A stretch of DNA of 64,000 nt from Woeseiaceae bacterium (GTDB lineage Bacteria > Pseudomonadota > Gammaproteobacteria > Steroidobacterales > Woeseiaceae), in NCBI GenBank assembly GCA_021773075.1, contig JAJFKT010000010.1, forward strand, positions 186,001 to 250,000, read 5' to 3'. The notes below the pieces were generated by a model that had not been told where the DNA came from, did not search any database, and saw nothing but the letters and a program-made list of their open reading frames with translations. This document shows positions 8,815-21,528 of the stretch, piece by piece (positions within the stretch are counted from its first letter, which is position 1; each line of letters opens with the position of its first letter). A program made the position numbers and the translations under genes.

Positions 8815-9941
8815 GGGTTCTTATACGGTGTGTGTGCATCAACGGCGTCGATATAGCGATCGACGTGTTTTCCTTCTTCGCCCAGATAGCGTTCGATAGC
8901 GTCCGAAAACTCCGGGTGTGCCAGCCAGTGGGCCGACCAGGTTGATACCGGTGAAAAGCCACGACTGATCTTGTGTTCGCCTTGTGTGCCAGGTTCAAAC
9001 ACGCGTTTTCCCGTTTCGATGCAATAGTCGATGCCTTGGTAATAACAGGTCTCGAAATGCAGGGAATCATATTGTCCGTTACTGCCCCAATATCTGCCAT
9101 AAAGTGTCGTATCGCTCTCGAAAAATACTGCAGCGGCGACCGGCAAAGACTCTTTCTCGGCCAAGATGACGAGTATACCGTCGGGTATTTCCGAGCTGAT
9201 CGCTTGAAAGAACGCTTGACTGAAGTAGGGCGTCGATCCTCGAATAAGAAACGTGCGGCTGATCAGTTCATACACAGTGGACCATGTTTGCGTATCGATT
9301 TGTGTTCCCCGTAGCCGCTTGAATTTGATTCCGCTCTCCCTTACCCGGCGTCTGTCACGGCGCGCTTTCTTGCGCTTTACTGAAGTGAACGTCGCGAGGA
9401 AGGCCTCGAAATCATCGTAGCCATTGTTATGCCAATGGAACTGGCAGTCCTTACGGATCAACAGGCCCGCCTTTTCAAAATGTGGCAAGTCAGCGCTCGA
9501 CGGAAAAAGAAAATGTAACGAAGAGCAATCTGTCTCGTTCGCCAAAGTCACAGCCGCCTGCAAGAGCCCAGCTGCTGCTTCACTGTCATCAGGCTCGCGA
9601 AGCAGCAATCGCGTACTTGGCGCTGGCGTGAAAGGAATAGCGGATACAAGTTTGGGGTAGTAGCTCAGACCGGCCTGATCGTAGGCGTTCGCCCAGGCCC
9701 AGTCGAATACGAATTCCCCCCATGAATGACTTTTTTCGTAGAGGGGCATGGCGGCACGCAGCCCACCTCGATCCGATATCGTCAAGTGTCGGGGTGACCA
9801 ACCTTGTTCAAGTGTGACGCATCCGGTTTCCTCGGCGAATTGCAGAAACTCGTGCCGCAGGAAAGGGCAGGCATTCCCGGCGAGACTGTTCCAGTCGTCG
9901 CGAGCGATATCGGACATGCTGTCATGGACGGTGACCTTCAT
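8811..9941 (-). CDS. FemAB/GNAT-fold acyltransferase-like protein (COG3146, DUF482 family)
   Basis: A 376-aa protein of the peptidoglycan-biosynthesis-like DUF482 group, a double-GNAT fold related to FemABX. Recognisable segments are GNACPFLRHEFLQFAEETGC near the N-terminus, the YDQAGLSYYPKLVSAIPFTP block, a basic stretch FTSVKRKKARRDRRRVRESG, and the C-terminal LHFETCYYQGIDYCIETG / FEPGTQGEHKISRGFSPV signature. No signal peptide is seen, so it should be cytoplasmic. The family's substrate is not established. It is coupled to aat by a 4-bp overlap and lies between aat and trxB, where E. coli has cydCD. Confidence 0.85.
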   Translation of the reverse strand: MKVTVHDSMSDIARDDWNSLAGNACPFLRHEFLQFAEETGCVTLEQGWSPRHLTISDRGGLRAAMPLYEKSHSWGEFVFDWAWANAYDQAGLSYYPKLVSAIPFTPAPSTRLLLREPDDSEAAAGLLQAAVTLANETDCSSLHFLFPSSADLPHFEKAGLLIRKDCQFHWHNNGYDDFEAFLATFTSVKRKKARRDRRRVRESGIKFKRLRGTQIDTQTWSTVYELISRTFLIRGSTPYFSQAFFQAISSEIPDGILVILAEKESLPVAAAVFFESDTTLYGRYWGSNGQYDSLHFETCYYQGIDYCIETGKRVFEPGTQGEHKISRGFSPVSTWSAHWLAHPEFSDAIERYLGEEGKHVDRYIDAVDAHTPYKNP

Positions 9942-9971
9942 GCGGACACCTTATCGCATCATTGTCTGTAA

Positions 9972-11021
<1,050 letters not shown>

Positions 11022-11074
11022 CTATATGCGGAATCGAATTCTATTGGGCTAAGTGTAGGGAAAACAGAATCTTC

Positions 11075-13411
11075 ATGGCAAGAGCCGCGAAAGTAAGCAG
11101 AGCCACAAAAGCAAAACAACCGGAGGCGCGCCTGTCATTACAGGTGCACAGATCCCTGCGCGAAGGCGCATTGTACGTCTTTGGTGCGCTATCGCTAATA
11201 TTGTGGCTGGCACTGTTTTCCTACAATCCGGTTGACCCCGGGCCGTTCCAGACCACGACCAGTGACGCTGTGAGCAACGCCGTCGGGCGAGTGGGCGCCT
11301 GGGTTGCAGACCTTTTGTTTACAGGCTTTGGACGGCCGGCCTACTTATTTACGGTGATGGTGCTTTTCCTTGGCTGGATGCTGTACCGCGAACAAAAGAC
11401 CCAAATCGAACTGACAAAGCTGGATTTCGGGCTGCGTTTCACCGGATTCATCCTGACGCTGGTATCAAGCTGTGCTTTGTCGACGCTGCATTTTTCCCCC
11501 TTGGGATTCAACGAGACGGCTGGCGGCATTATCGGCCAGGTTCTTGGCGACTCGCTTGAAGGCGTGATGAAAATACTTGGCGCCAGTGTGCTGTTGTTTT
11601 GTATTTGGGTTGCTTCCGTATCACTGTTTCTGGGTATTTCCTGGATAAACGTCATGGATCGCATTGGTCAATGGACCTTAGTCGGATACGAGAAGCTACG
11701 ATTCAAGGCCGGCGAACTGCGCGATAAAGCGGAAGGTCGGCGCAGTGCTGCAGCGCGGCAGGATGTCGTGAAAGTAGAAAAGCAGTTAATAGCGAGTCGA
11801 GCCAAGCCGAGAATCGAGCCCGTCATGCAGGCACTGGAACCCAGCGAGCGGGCTGAAAAGGAACGTCAGGTACCATTATTCGATCCGCCGGCTGCGGGCG
11901 AGTTGCCGCCGCTGTCGCTGCTTGACGATCCGCCAGAGCAGAAAAAAGGTTATTCGAAAGAGTCGTTGGAGGCGATGTCGCGGCTGGTTGAGTTGAAACT
12001 CAAGGACTTTGGCATCGACGTCGAGGTGAGATCCGTTTCTCCGGGACCCGTGATTACCCGCTTCGAGCTTGACCCGGCGCCTGGTGTCAAGGTTAGCCAG
12101 ATTGCGAATCTGGCCAAGGATCTCGCGCGCTCCTTATCGGTTGTCAGCGTCCGAATCGTGGAGGTCATTCCGGGCAAGTCGTTTGTTGGCCTCGAAATCC
12201 CGAACGAAAATCGACAACTCGTTACGCTTGGCGAGATTTTGAAATCGCGAGCCTACGACGAACTTGCATCGCCGGTTACATTGGCACTCGGCAAAGATAT
12301 ATCCGGCAATTCGGTGGTCGCTGATCTGGCCCGAATGCCGCACCTGTTGATCGCCGGTACGACGGGTTCAGGTAAGTCCGTTGGAATCAACGCGATGATC
12401 CTGAGTATTCTCTATAAGACGCACCCCGAGCATGTGCGCTTGATCATGATCGATCCGAAGATGCTGGAGCTTTCGGTGTACGAAGGCATCCCACACCTGC
12501 TCGCACCGGTTGTGACGGATATGAAGGAGGCGGCAAACTCACTGCGCTGGTGCGTCGCCGAGATGGATCGGCGCTACCGGCTGATGTCGGCGCTGGGCGT
12601 GCGAAACATCGGGGGCTACAACCGCAAGGTCAATGATGCGATCGAGGCCGGTGAGCCGATCAAAGATCCGATCTTCAAGCCGCCAGATTTATTCGACCCC
12701 GACAAACCGATTGAACATCCGACATTGACACCGCTGCCGTTTATCGTCGTCATCATCGATGAGCTTGCCGACATGATGATGATCGTTGGCAAGAAGGTCG
12801 AAGAGTTGATTGCTCGTTTGGCACAAAAAGCACGCGCATCCGGTATTCATATGATCCTGGCGACACAACGGCCATCCGTTGATGTCATCACGGGACTGAT
12901 AAAGGCCAACGTCCCGACGCGAATTGCGTTTCAGGTTTCCGCCAAGGTCGACTCGCGCACGATTCTGGATCAGATGGGTGCAGAGGCCCTATTGGGCCAC
13001 GGTGACATGTTGTACCTGCCGCCGGGTACCTCGTTGCCTGTACGTGTACATGGCGCTTTTGTTGACGACAACGAAGTACACGCTGTTGTACGTCACCTGA
13101 AGAAAAGTGGCACGCCGCGATACATCGATGAAATTCTGGAGGGTCCGTCGGGTCCAACACCAGGACTGACCGGAATTGATAAGCCGGGTGATAACGACGA
13201 TGCGGAGCAGGATGCACTGTATGACCAGGCTGTTCAGGTTGTCATGGATACGCGAAAGGCTTCGATTTCCGGTGTCCAACGGCGTTTGAAGATCGGTTAC
13301 AACCGGGCGGCGAGGATGGTGGAGGCGATGGAAGAGGCTGGATTGGTTGGTCCTTTGCAGTCAAATGGCAGTCGCGAGATTCTTGTTCCAACGCCCGGGA
13401 AAGAGGAATGA
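11075..13411 (+). CDS. ftsK: DNA translocase FtsK
   Basis: Septal DNA pump that clears chromosome termini and activates XerCD recombination. The 778-aa protein has four or five N-terminal membrane segments (about residues 28-200), a short linker (200-300, much shorter than the E. coli one), the alpha/beta motor with Walker [10 protein letters not shown] (about 427-435), Walker [13 protein letters not shown], and the winged-helix gamma domain at about 705-775 ([20 protein letters not shown]), which reads KOPS. The short-linker form is common outside the enterics. Followed closely by lolA, as in E. coli. Confidence 0.97.
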   Translation: MARAAKVSRATKAKQPEARLSLQVHRSLREGALYVFGALSLILWLALFSYNPVDPGPFQTTTSDAVSNAVGRVGAWVADLLFTGFGRPAYLFTVMVLFLGWMLYREQKTQIELTKLDFGLRFTGFILTLVSSCALSTLHFSPLGFNETAGGIIGQVLGDSLEGVMKILGASVLLFCIWVASVSLFLGISWINVMDRIGQWTLVGYEKLRFKAGELRDKAEGRRSAAARQDVVKVEKQLIASRAKPRIEPVMQALEPSERAEKERQVPLFDPPAAGELPPLSLLDDPPEQKKGYSKESLEAMSRLVELKLKDFGIDVEVRSVSPGPVITRFELDPAPGVKVSQIANLAKDLARSLSVVSVRIVEVIPGKSFVGLEIPNENRQLVTLGEILKSRAYDELASPVTLALGKDISGNSVVADLARMPHLLIAGTTGSGKSVGINAMILSILYKTHPEHVRLIMIDPKMLELSVYEGIPHLLAPVVTDMKEAANSLRWCVAEMDRRYRLMSALGVRNIGGYNRKVNDAIEAGEPIKDPIFKPPDLFDPDKPIEHPTLTPLPFIVVIIDELADMMMIVGKKVEELIARLAQKARASGIHMILATQRPSVDVITGLIKANVPTRIAFQVSAKVDSRTILDQMGAEALLGHGDMLYLPPGTSLPVRVHGAFVDDNEVHAVVRHLKKSGTPRYIDEILEGPSGPTPGLTGIDKPGDNDDAEQDALYDQAVQVVMDTRKASISGVQRRLKIGYNRAARMVEAMEEAGLVGPLQSNGSREILVPTPGKEE

Positions 13412-13435
13412 TATTGAATGCCGAAGGAATGGCCA

Positions 13436-14107
13436 ATGCTTAACAAGGCCACAGCAAGAATTGTTGTCACCTTTTTGATCACGCTTGCCGCGAGTAGCGT
13501 GCATGCACAAGCACGCGTCGATGAACTCGGCGAAAAACTTGTGCGAGATTTTCTAACGAACGTTATCACTCTGGATAGTCGCTTCGAACAATCACTGACC
13601 GATGCGGAAGGTGCCGTAGTCGACCGAACCAGCGGCACGCTCGAAATAGAACGTCCATCCCGCTTTCGCTGGTCGTACGCCGAGCCGTATGAACAGTGGC
13701 TGGTCGCGGACGGCACCAACATATGGAGTTATGATCTGGATCTTGAGCAAGTGACCGTGAAGCCGCAGGCCGAGGCGCTTGCGAATACTCCGGCACTCCT
13801 TCTGGGTGGTTCCGAGGACGCGTTAGAGCAGTTCGAGTTTGGTGCTACCACAGTCGAAGAAGTAACAACTTGGGTCCGACTGGATCCGAAAAACAAGGAC
13901 AGCGGATTCAATCGCGTCGAATTGGGCTTTATTGAGGGCCAACTTCGTCGCATGGTGTTTTTCGATAACCTGGAACAAACGACATTCGTTGCACTGCATG
14001 ACGTGAAGGTAAATGAACCGATTGACGCCGGGCGATTCGATTTCGTTGTTCCCGAAGACGTTGATTTGGTCGGTACGCCAGCGACGGCTGCATCTGTGAC
14101 TCCCTGA
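13436..14107 (+). CDS. lolA: Outer-membrane lipoprotein carrier protein LolA
   Basis: Periplasmic chaperone that ferries lipoproteins from LolCDE to LolB. I place the start at the ATG at 13436, not the upstream in-frame ATG at 13418. The second is preceded by AAGGA at 7-nt spacing and begins directly with a signal peptide (MLNKATARIVVTFLITLAAS, cleaved after HAQA). The mature domain shows the family pattern TLDSRFEQSLTDA, GTLEIERPSRFRWSYAEPYEQ, and VADGTNIWSYDLDLEQVTVK. About 223 aa, normal. The stop overlaps the start of the next gene by one base (TGATG). Confidence 0.95.
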   Translation: MLNKATARIVVTFLITLAASSVHAQARVDELGEKLVRDFLTNVITLDSRFEQSLTDAEGAVVDRTSGTLEIERPSRFRWSYAEPYEQWLVADGTNIWSYDLDLEQVTVKPQAEALANTPALLLGGSEDALEQFEFGATTVEEVTTWVRLDPKNKDSGFNRVELGFIEGQLRRMVFFDNLEQTTFVALHDVKVNEPIDAGRFDFVVPEDVDLVGTPATAASVTP

Positions 14108-14511
14108 TGTTGCCGGTACGGCACGTCAAACGTTGGCAGATGGCCAGCCTGATTATCCTGGCGCTGGTTCTTGCAATGGCGTTGATGCCGGCGGTCTGGT
14201 TTTGGGATAATAAGACGGCAGGCCTGAGGTGGTTTGACAGCGTCGACAAGTGGCTGCATGGCGGCACCTTCATGTTTCTTGCTATCTGGTTCTCGGGTCT
14301 CTATAGCAAGAAGTCGTACTGGAAAATCGCAGCCGGCCTCCTTGTGTTCGGTCTGAGTATCGAAGCTTGCCAGCGTATGGTGAGTTACCGCACGGCAGAT
14401 TGGGCTGATGTCGGGGCAGACGGTGCCGGTATCGTTATCGGCCTGATTGTTGCTTTGGCGGGGGTCGGAGGCTGGTGTCTCCGCGTCGAGGAACGACTGG
14501 CGAAGAGCTGA
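14107..14511 (+). CDS. VanZ-like integral membrane protein
   Basis: A 134-aa protein with four predicted membrane helices. The VanZ-like signature is clear: an Asp-Lys-xx-His motif (DKWLHGGTFMFLAIWFSGLY) followed by a short helix with GLSIEACQRM and a DWADVGADGAGIVIG segment. VanZ-like proteins in proteobacteria have no established general function. The gene is translationally coupled to lolA by a one-base stop/start overlap and followed 15 bp later by rarA. It is an insertion relative to the E. coli lolA-rarA order. Confidence 0.85.
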   Translation: MLPVRHVKRWQMASLIILALVLAMALMPAVWFWDNKTAGLRWFDSVDKWLHGGTFMFLAIWFSGLYSKKSYWKIAAGLLVFGLSIEACQRMVSYRTADWADVGADGAGIVIGLIVALAGVGGWCLRVEERLAKS

Positions 14512-14526
14512 GGAATCTCCGAAACA

Positions 14527-17129
<2,603 letters not shown>

Positions 17130-17135
17130 ATAAAA

Positions 17136-17176
17136 AAGGTCAGAGTCCTTGCGGACTCTGACCTTGACATTTTTTG
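17136..17176 (+). terminator. Intrinsic terminator after serS
   Basis: A perfect 13-bp stem (AAGGTCAGAGTCC at 17136-17148 with its complement at 17153-17165) around a TTGC loop, followed by GACATTTTTT. A run of six A precedes the stem (17132-17137), so it could also end transcripts of the convergent minus-strand gene at 17198-17893. Confidence 0.9.
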
Positions 17177-17197
17177 CTTACCTGTCAGTTATCAGTT

Positions 17198-17893
17198 CTA
17201 GTCGCGACTCATGAACAGTCGTAAAATGTACCAGAACATCATCGCAATCGATGCAAATAGCGCCATCGATGCTGCAACGTACTTATCCTGCGGGTAGTGG
17301 TGCATGATATTTGACGTGTCATAAAGTACTGCAACACCTGCAAAGCCAATCATACCAACAGAGAACCAGGTACCGAGATTCCAGCCAAACAGGAACGACG
17401 CGCCGATTAGTCCCATCGCGATAAAGAAACCCCACACCAGCACGCCTCTCAGAAACGAGAAATCCTTGCGTGTGATCATCACGGTCGCGATCAGTGCTAC
17501 GCAACCGAAAACGGTCACGCCAGCGGCGCTCTCGATCATGCTGCCACTCGCGTCCATAGCCAAAGCCATCGCGAGCATGGGCACGAACATCACGGCCCAT
17601 GCAACAACGAAAACCGCAAATGCGGCGTATTGTGCTGCAGTAGATTCAAGGCGGTGTGCGAAATGGCTGGCTCCCCAGCTCAAGGCGATAAACGCGATCA
17701 GCACCAGACCCGGGCTACTCAGCATAGGCTGCGCAATGGCCCAGGCTACGCCGGATGTAAAGAGATACGTTTCGATGGCGACAAGAGCCAGCAATGCACC
17801 AACTACGTGTGCGTAGCACTTCCAAATGAACTGAGACCGGTCTTCTACGGCGAGACTCGAAACCGGCGCCATTGAATTAATGTTGTTCTGCAT
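17198..17893 (-). CDS. BAX-inhibitor-1 family membrane protein (YccA/YbhL type)
   Basis: A 231-aa protein with seven hydrophobic segments in the BI-1 arrangement (first at about 30-50, last ending YILRLFMSRD). Family marks are the closing segment GVAVLYDTSNIMHHYPQDKYVAASMALFASI (split in reading) and the internal TVFGCVALIATVMITRKDFSFL. E. coli YccA interacts with FtsH, and the broader family includes calcium-leak channels regulated by a conserved Asp pair; the Asp in LYDTSN is present. Role in this organism is inferred from the family only. Transcribed alone, convergent with serS. Confidence 0.88.
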   Translation of the reverse strand: MQNNINSMAPVSSLAVEDRSQFIWKCYAHVVGALLALVAIETYLFTSGVAWAIAQPMLSSPGLVLIAFIALSWGASHFAHRLESTAAQYAAFAVFVVAWAVMFVPMLAMALAMDASGSMIESAAGVTVFGCVALIATVMITRKDFSFLRGVLVWGFFIAMGLIGASFLFGWNLGTWFSVGMIGFAGVAVLYDTSNIMHHYPQDKYVAASMALFASIAMMFWYILRLFMSRD

Positions 17894-17928
17894 TCGTCAT
17901 ACTCCTTGATCGTGCGGATGCCGAAATT

Positions 17929-18588
17929 CTACCACGGAAGTAGATAACCTTCCGCGTGCCAGAACTGGCCTGAAGTCTCGATAGTGAGGTCGTCAAGCCT
18001 CTGAATCAAGCCACTGGCCGAGGTTTCGGCAGAAATTCCCTGTCCATTGGTCATTTCGGTCGCGACCATTCCGGGGTGCAGCAAGATAACGGCGATCCCA
18101 TGCGGTTTGAACTCGTGCATGAGATTCATTCCGATCTGATTTACGGCAGTTTTTGAGGCCCGATAACCGTAATAACCGCCAGAGCCATTATCGTCGATCG
18201 AGCCGACGCGACTGGATACGATCGCGACCTTCGACCCCGATCCCAAATTGTCGCGCAGCGCCTCTGTGACTCGCAGTGGTCCAAGCGTATTAACCCGAAA
18301 CTGCTGCAGCATTTCATCGTAGTCGAGAGCGCCGAAGCTATCGCCGCGGAGAATGCCGGCGTTGTTGACCAGAACGTCGATTGTGGTATCTCCAAGCTCA
18401 CGCTGTAATTCCGCTACAGAATCGCCGTTGGATACGTCGATACCATCAATGATCCGGATACCGAGACCGATCAAATCGTCGCTGGGTGACCTACATACCG
18501 CTATGACGGTATCGCCACGTGCATGCAACTGCGTCGCGAGCTGAAGTCCGATGCCGCGGTTACAGCCGGTAATCAGGATAGTCGACAA
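17929..18588 (-). CDS. Short-chain dehydrogenase/reductase (CsgA/C-factor-like)
   Basis: A 219-aa classical SDR with a Rossmann cofactor motif TGCNRGIG at residues 7-14, NNAG (VLVNNAGILRG) near 90, and the catalytic Ser (VSSRVGS) and Tyr-x-x-x-Lys (YGYRASK). The short size and sequence style resemble the C-factor/sniffer-like SDRs, whose substrates are mostly unknown. Its start lies only 49 bp from the direct repeat that bounds the tRNA-Ser element, so before the element inserted this gene was the immediate downstream neighbour of tRNA-Ser, separated from it by a terminator. Confidence 0.88.
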   Translation of the reverse strand: MSTILITGCNRGIGLQLATQLHARGDTVIAVCRSPSDDLIGLGIRIIDGIDVSNGDSVAELQRELGDTTIDVLVNNAGILRGDSFGALDYDEMLQQFRVNTLGPLRVTEALRDNLGSGSKVAIVSSRVGSIDDNGSGGYYGYRASKTAVNQIGMNLMHEFKPHGIAVILLHPGMVATEMTNGQGISAETSASGLIQRLDDLTIETSGQFWHAEGYLLPW

Positions 18589-18600
18589 AATATTCTCCTC

Positions 18601-18633
18601 AAATAAAAAAGCTCCTCAAGTAAGGGGCTCTTT
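18601..18633 (-). terminator. Probable original terminator of the tRNA-Ser transcript, now stranded from it
   Basis: Read on the minus strand, this is a stem AAAGAGCCCC/GGAGCTTTTT with one mismatch and an 8-nt loop, running into T-rich sequence. It sits 4 bp beyond the distal copy of the 18-bp tRNA repeat, the spacing expected for a terminator just after the tRNA 3' end before the element inserted. Confidence 0.6.
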
Positions 18634-18636
18634 AAT

Positions 18637-18654
18637 ATATGGCGGAGAGGGTGG
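18637..18654. repeat. Distal attachment-site repeat (copy of tRNA-Ser 3' end)
   Basis: The 18-bp sequence atatggcggagagggtgg is identical to 21529-21546, where it covers the last 15 bases of tRNA-Ser plus 3 flanking bases. Identity ends abruptly on the inner side (caag here, gatt there). The orientation is direct, as expected for attL/attR produced by a tyrosine integrase. Confidence 0.85.
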
Positions 18655-18814
18655 CAAGAAAAGCCTTTCCGAGAAAATCCGAGGAAGTCCAAAACTCTTT
18701 TACTATCTTGCACTTAGAGAACTTCCTGCGCTAGGGTGGTTCGAAGAAATCCAGCCAAAGCCGGGTTCAGATCGTGGGCCCGATTGTAGGCTGTCCAGTT
18801 TCAAGTGCAAAGAG

Positions 18815-19064
18815 TTGAGTGTGGCGGAGAGAATCACCGCTTTGTTTGTCAAGCACGCCAAGTGCCCAGGCAAGTATGCTGATGGCGGCAATCTGTATTT
18901 GCAAGTCAGAAAGTCAACGCGAAATATAGAAGCCGATAGGGTCACCTGTCCAACGTGGCGATCTGTTCGAAAAACGTGTCCGACTCATGGCTGATTGGGC
19001 TCGCTACTGCAGCAAACCAATCGAACCAGCCGCCGTGGTTTCCATTCGAAAGAACGCGAGCTGA
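18815..19064 (+). pseudogene. P4-type tyrosine integrase with internal deletion
   Basis: Two pieces of one integrase are joined out of frame. The first (about 18815-18925) reads SVAERITALFVKHAKCPGKY followed by ADGGNLYLQVRKS, the N-terminal DUF4102 domain of P4-family integrases. The second, in another frame (about 18945-19064, stop at 19062-19064), reads VQRGDLFEKRVRLMADWARY followed by CSKP, the typical extreme C-terminus of these proteins (usual form YQRGDLFEKRRxLMxxWAxYC). Roughly 300 codons including the catalytic R-H-R-Y core are missing. It lies about 160 bp inside the distal attachment repeat. Not functional as it stands. Confidence 0.8.
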
Positions 19065-19191
19065 TAACAGTATCAGCCTGCTCGATTCAGTTCTGAGCAG
19101 CTGCTTGGCGCCCAACGGCAGTCGTTGCAATGACTACTTTTCAGATACACTGGGGTCTGTTGTTGACCCGAGGCGGGCATCGGACGATTGA

Positions 19192-20061
19192 ATGGCGAAT
19201 TGCTTAGTCTGCGGTCGTAGTGCTGGATTTCTTTCGGAAATCTGCGATAACTGCAAAGAAAAACGCTCTCCGGGCAGTAGCGGCAAGCCTACGGAAAAGG
19301 GCCAAGTTTCTAGCTTTCGACTAATTCAGGAAGCGGCGTCCCAAATATTTCGACATCGTGCAGTTCTGTTGCTTGCCACAGCACTGCCGATCCTGTGTTC
19401 GTTGGCGATTCGAATGACTTGCGTCGCGTACGTTTGCTCGGCTGAGAATGATCCGAGCTTCACTACAATCTATTTAATCAGACTCACTCGATTACCGTTC
19501 TACGTGATGTTTTCGACGATATGCCACAGGATCGTCCTACTCGGTGACGCGTCGCTGGCCAGCCGGTGGGGGCTGTTTTGGTCAATGCGGGAGACTCGCT
19601 TCGTAGGCTGGCTCTTTGTTCTCGGAGCAATAGTACTGGTAGTTTCATTTCCGATTTATTACGTGATTCCGAAATTGCCGGACTGGGCCTTCGAGTGGCT
19701 TGTAATTTCTTCGCCATTCTCAATTTCGTTTTACACCTGCGTCTTGGCATCAACTTATATTGATGGCCGATTTGGTTTGGTGCTTCCAGCGACAGCAGTT
19801 GGACGTCGAATGAATCCACTCAGATCATGGCAGTTCACAGCCGGTAATGGTTGGTCCATTTTCGTCGCCCTCATGATTCCGATTCTTCTTACGGACCTAA
19901 TTGACTACCTTATATTTGATCTATTACTGAGCAACGAGTCGATGATTGTAAGTGTCGTAAGAAGTCTTCTTTACTATCCGCTCATAGCTGTCGGCGTCGT
20001 GGTCATTACGATCGCGTATAGAGATCTAGTGCTTTCGCCGAACGATGAATCGAATTCCTGA
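19192..20061 (+). CDS. Zinc-ribbon-like polytopic membrane protein, element cargo
   Basis: A 289-aa hypothetical. The N-terminus has two CxxC pairs (C4-C7 in CLVC and C18-C21 in CDNC) resembling a short zinc ribbon, followed by a Gly/Ser/Lys-rich linker and about six hydrophobic helices beginning near residue 55 (AVLLLATALPILCSLAIR) and ending near 280. A zinc knuckle tethered to membrane helices is also seen in two genes at 26.8-28.2 kb, though I see no direct sequence relation. The ribosome site before the ATG is weak. I do not recognise the family. It lies inside the tRNA-Ser element between the broken integrase and the TonB-C gene. Confidence 0.7.
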   Translation: MANCLVCGRSAGFLSEICDNCKEKRSPGSSGKPTEKGQVSSFRLIQEAASQIFRHRAVLLLATALPILCSLAIRMTCVAYVCSAENDPSFTTIYLIRLTRLPFYVMFSTICHRIVLLGDASLASRWGLFWSMRETRFVGWLFVLGAIVLVVSFPIYYVIPKLPDWAFEWLVISSPFSISFYTCVLASTYIDGRFGLVLPATAVGRRMNPLRSWQFTAGNGWSIFVALMIPILLTDLIDYLIFDLLLSNESMIVSVVRSLLYYPLIAVGVVVITIAYRDLVLSPNDESNS

Positions 20062-20220
20062 CCCCCGCCTCGTCGTAGACGAACGGCCGCTTGTGGGCGG
20101 ATCCGGGAATAAGAGTGGTCTGAGGCAAATGGTCCGCTATGGTTCGGCTAGCAGCCGCCCAGGTGATAACATGGCTGGCGACAAATTTTGACCCAATGCG
20201 GTCGGGCGGAGGATAGTGCT

Positions 20221-21321
20221 ATGAGATTACTGATCGCATTAGTAGTGATGCTCGCCGCTCCACTGGCGACATTTGCGGTTGAACCCGGGGAAACCGATGA
20301 CATCGATCCCGAGGTAGAAATGATCATCGACGCAGCTCGGCATACTAGGCCTGCGACTCAAGTTACTCGAGGAGGACCAAGATACCCGGGGGTCGAACTT
20401 AGTAGAGGACGAGAAGCTTGGGCGCATATTACGTACTGTATTGACGAGTCCGGTTCAGTACAAAATGTTTCGATACTGGACTCAGTTGGCAATGAGCGTT
20501 TTGACGCGGCAGCAATCAAGACAATCAAAAATTGGACGTATGAGCCAGCACTGCAAAGTGGTAAGCCTGTGTGGCAATCGAAGAATAATATTCTTGTCAC
20601 TTTTGCTCTTAGCGACAAACCACGTGGCGCCCAAACGAAATTTATTCGTCACTATAAGAGACTTGGCAAACTGATTGATGCAGATGAGCTCGAGCAAGCA
20701 GACGTCCTTTTTTGGAAGGTTTACAAAACTTTTGATCTGTCATTGTACGAAGTTAGCATGCTGTGGGTTCAACGGGTCCGATACGAGAGCCGGATAAACG
20801 ACCTCTACAAGATGCACATGGCGTTAATTCGCGCCACAGCATCACACGGTGAATGGATAAAGAAAAAAACTTACCGAAACTTACTCAGACTTACCGTGCA
20901 AACCGAAATTGAACTCGGCCAGTTTGCTTCAGCCAAACATTCGTTTGAACACCTAGTCGACCTGGCAGGCGAGGAGTCCACGGCCGTTAAAGATCTCGCA
21001 CCAGCCGTGGAAGCGATGAATCAACTTGTCGCCAGCAAAGAAGTTTTTGCAATTCCGGCCGAAGTTCGAGTCAGGGAAGAATGCGCCTATTGTGACAACA
21101 GCTGGTACTTCACGCCGACACGTAGCGACTTTGCAATTCGCAATGTACAGGGCAAATTGACGACACTTGATATGAGATGCGAACACAAGCGCTACGAGGC
21201 GCCAGTATCGGATAGCGTAGATTGGCATATACCCGAGACTTGGGGAAGTTGCCAAATTCAGATTTACGGGGACCCAGGAACGACCTTCGATCTGATAATG
21301 CTTCCTTTGAACAACAGCTAG
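20221..21321 (+). CDS. Secreted protein with TonB C-terminal domain
   Basis: The start is placed at the ATG at 20221, preceded by GGAGGA at 7-nt spacing, not at the upstream TTG. The 366-aa product opens with a signal peptide (MRLLIALVVMLAAPLATFA). A TonB-C domain lies at about residues 45-130: ITYCIDESGSVQNVSILDS, ERFDAAAIKTIKNWTYEPAL, NNILVTFAL. The remaining 230 residues look helical (YESRINDLYKMHMAL), then a C-terminal part with CAYC and a further Cys. Unlike true TonB it has no N-terminal anchor followed by a Pro-rich spacer, so it is unlikely to energise receptors. Periplasmic location is inferred. Second cargo gene of the element. Confidence 0.75.
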   Translation: MRLLIALVVMLAAPLATFAVEPGETDDIDPEVEMIIDAARHTRPATQVTRGGPRYPGVELSRGREAWAHITYCIDESGSVQNVSILDSVGNERFDAAAIKTIKNWTYEPALQSGKPVWQSKNNILVTFALSDKPRGAQTKFIRHYKRLGKLIDADELEQADVLFWKVYKTFDLSLYEVSMLWVQRVRYESRINDLYKMHMALIRATASHGEWIKKKTYRNLLRLTVQTEIELGQFASAKHSFEHLVDLAGEESTAVKDLAPAVEAMNQLVASKEVFAIPAEVRVREECAYCDNSWYFTPTRSDFAIRNVQGKLTTLDMRCEHKRYEAPVSDSVDWHIPETWGSCQIQIYGDPGTTFDLIMLPLNNS

Positions 21322-21424
21322 TTCGCTCTGTTGAGTTGGAGCTTTTCATTAGTTCCTATGAAGATGTTGGGTCGGGCATTGCCTTGCTCTTGCGTCATGC
21401 TGCGCAAATCAGAAATAGCACACA

Positions 21425-21466
21425 AAGGAAAAACGGCCTACAGACTGAAGAGATGTCTGTAGGCCG
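21425..21466 (-). terminator. Intrinsic terminator downstream of tRNA-Ser, inside the element
   Basis: A perfect 12-bp stem (CGGCCTACAGAC at 21434-21445 with its complement at 21455-21466) around a 9-nt loop. On the minus strand it is followed by TTTTTCCTTTG. It lies about 66 bp past the tRNA-Ser 3' end and appears to have come with the element, replacing the original terminator now at 18.6 kb. Confidence 0.8.
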
Positions 21467-21528
21467 GATCGTAGGCCCTAATCTGATGGCAATTTTTAAT
21501 TATTTTTATATCAACAGCTTAGGGCTGA

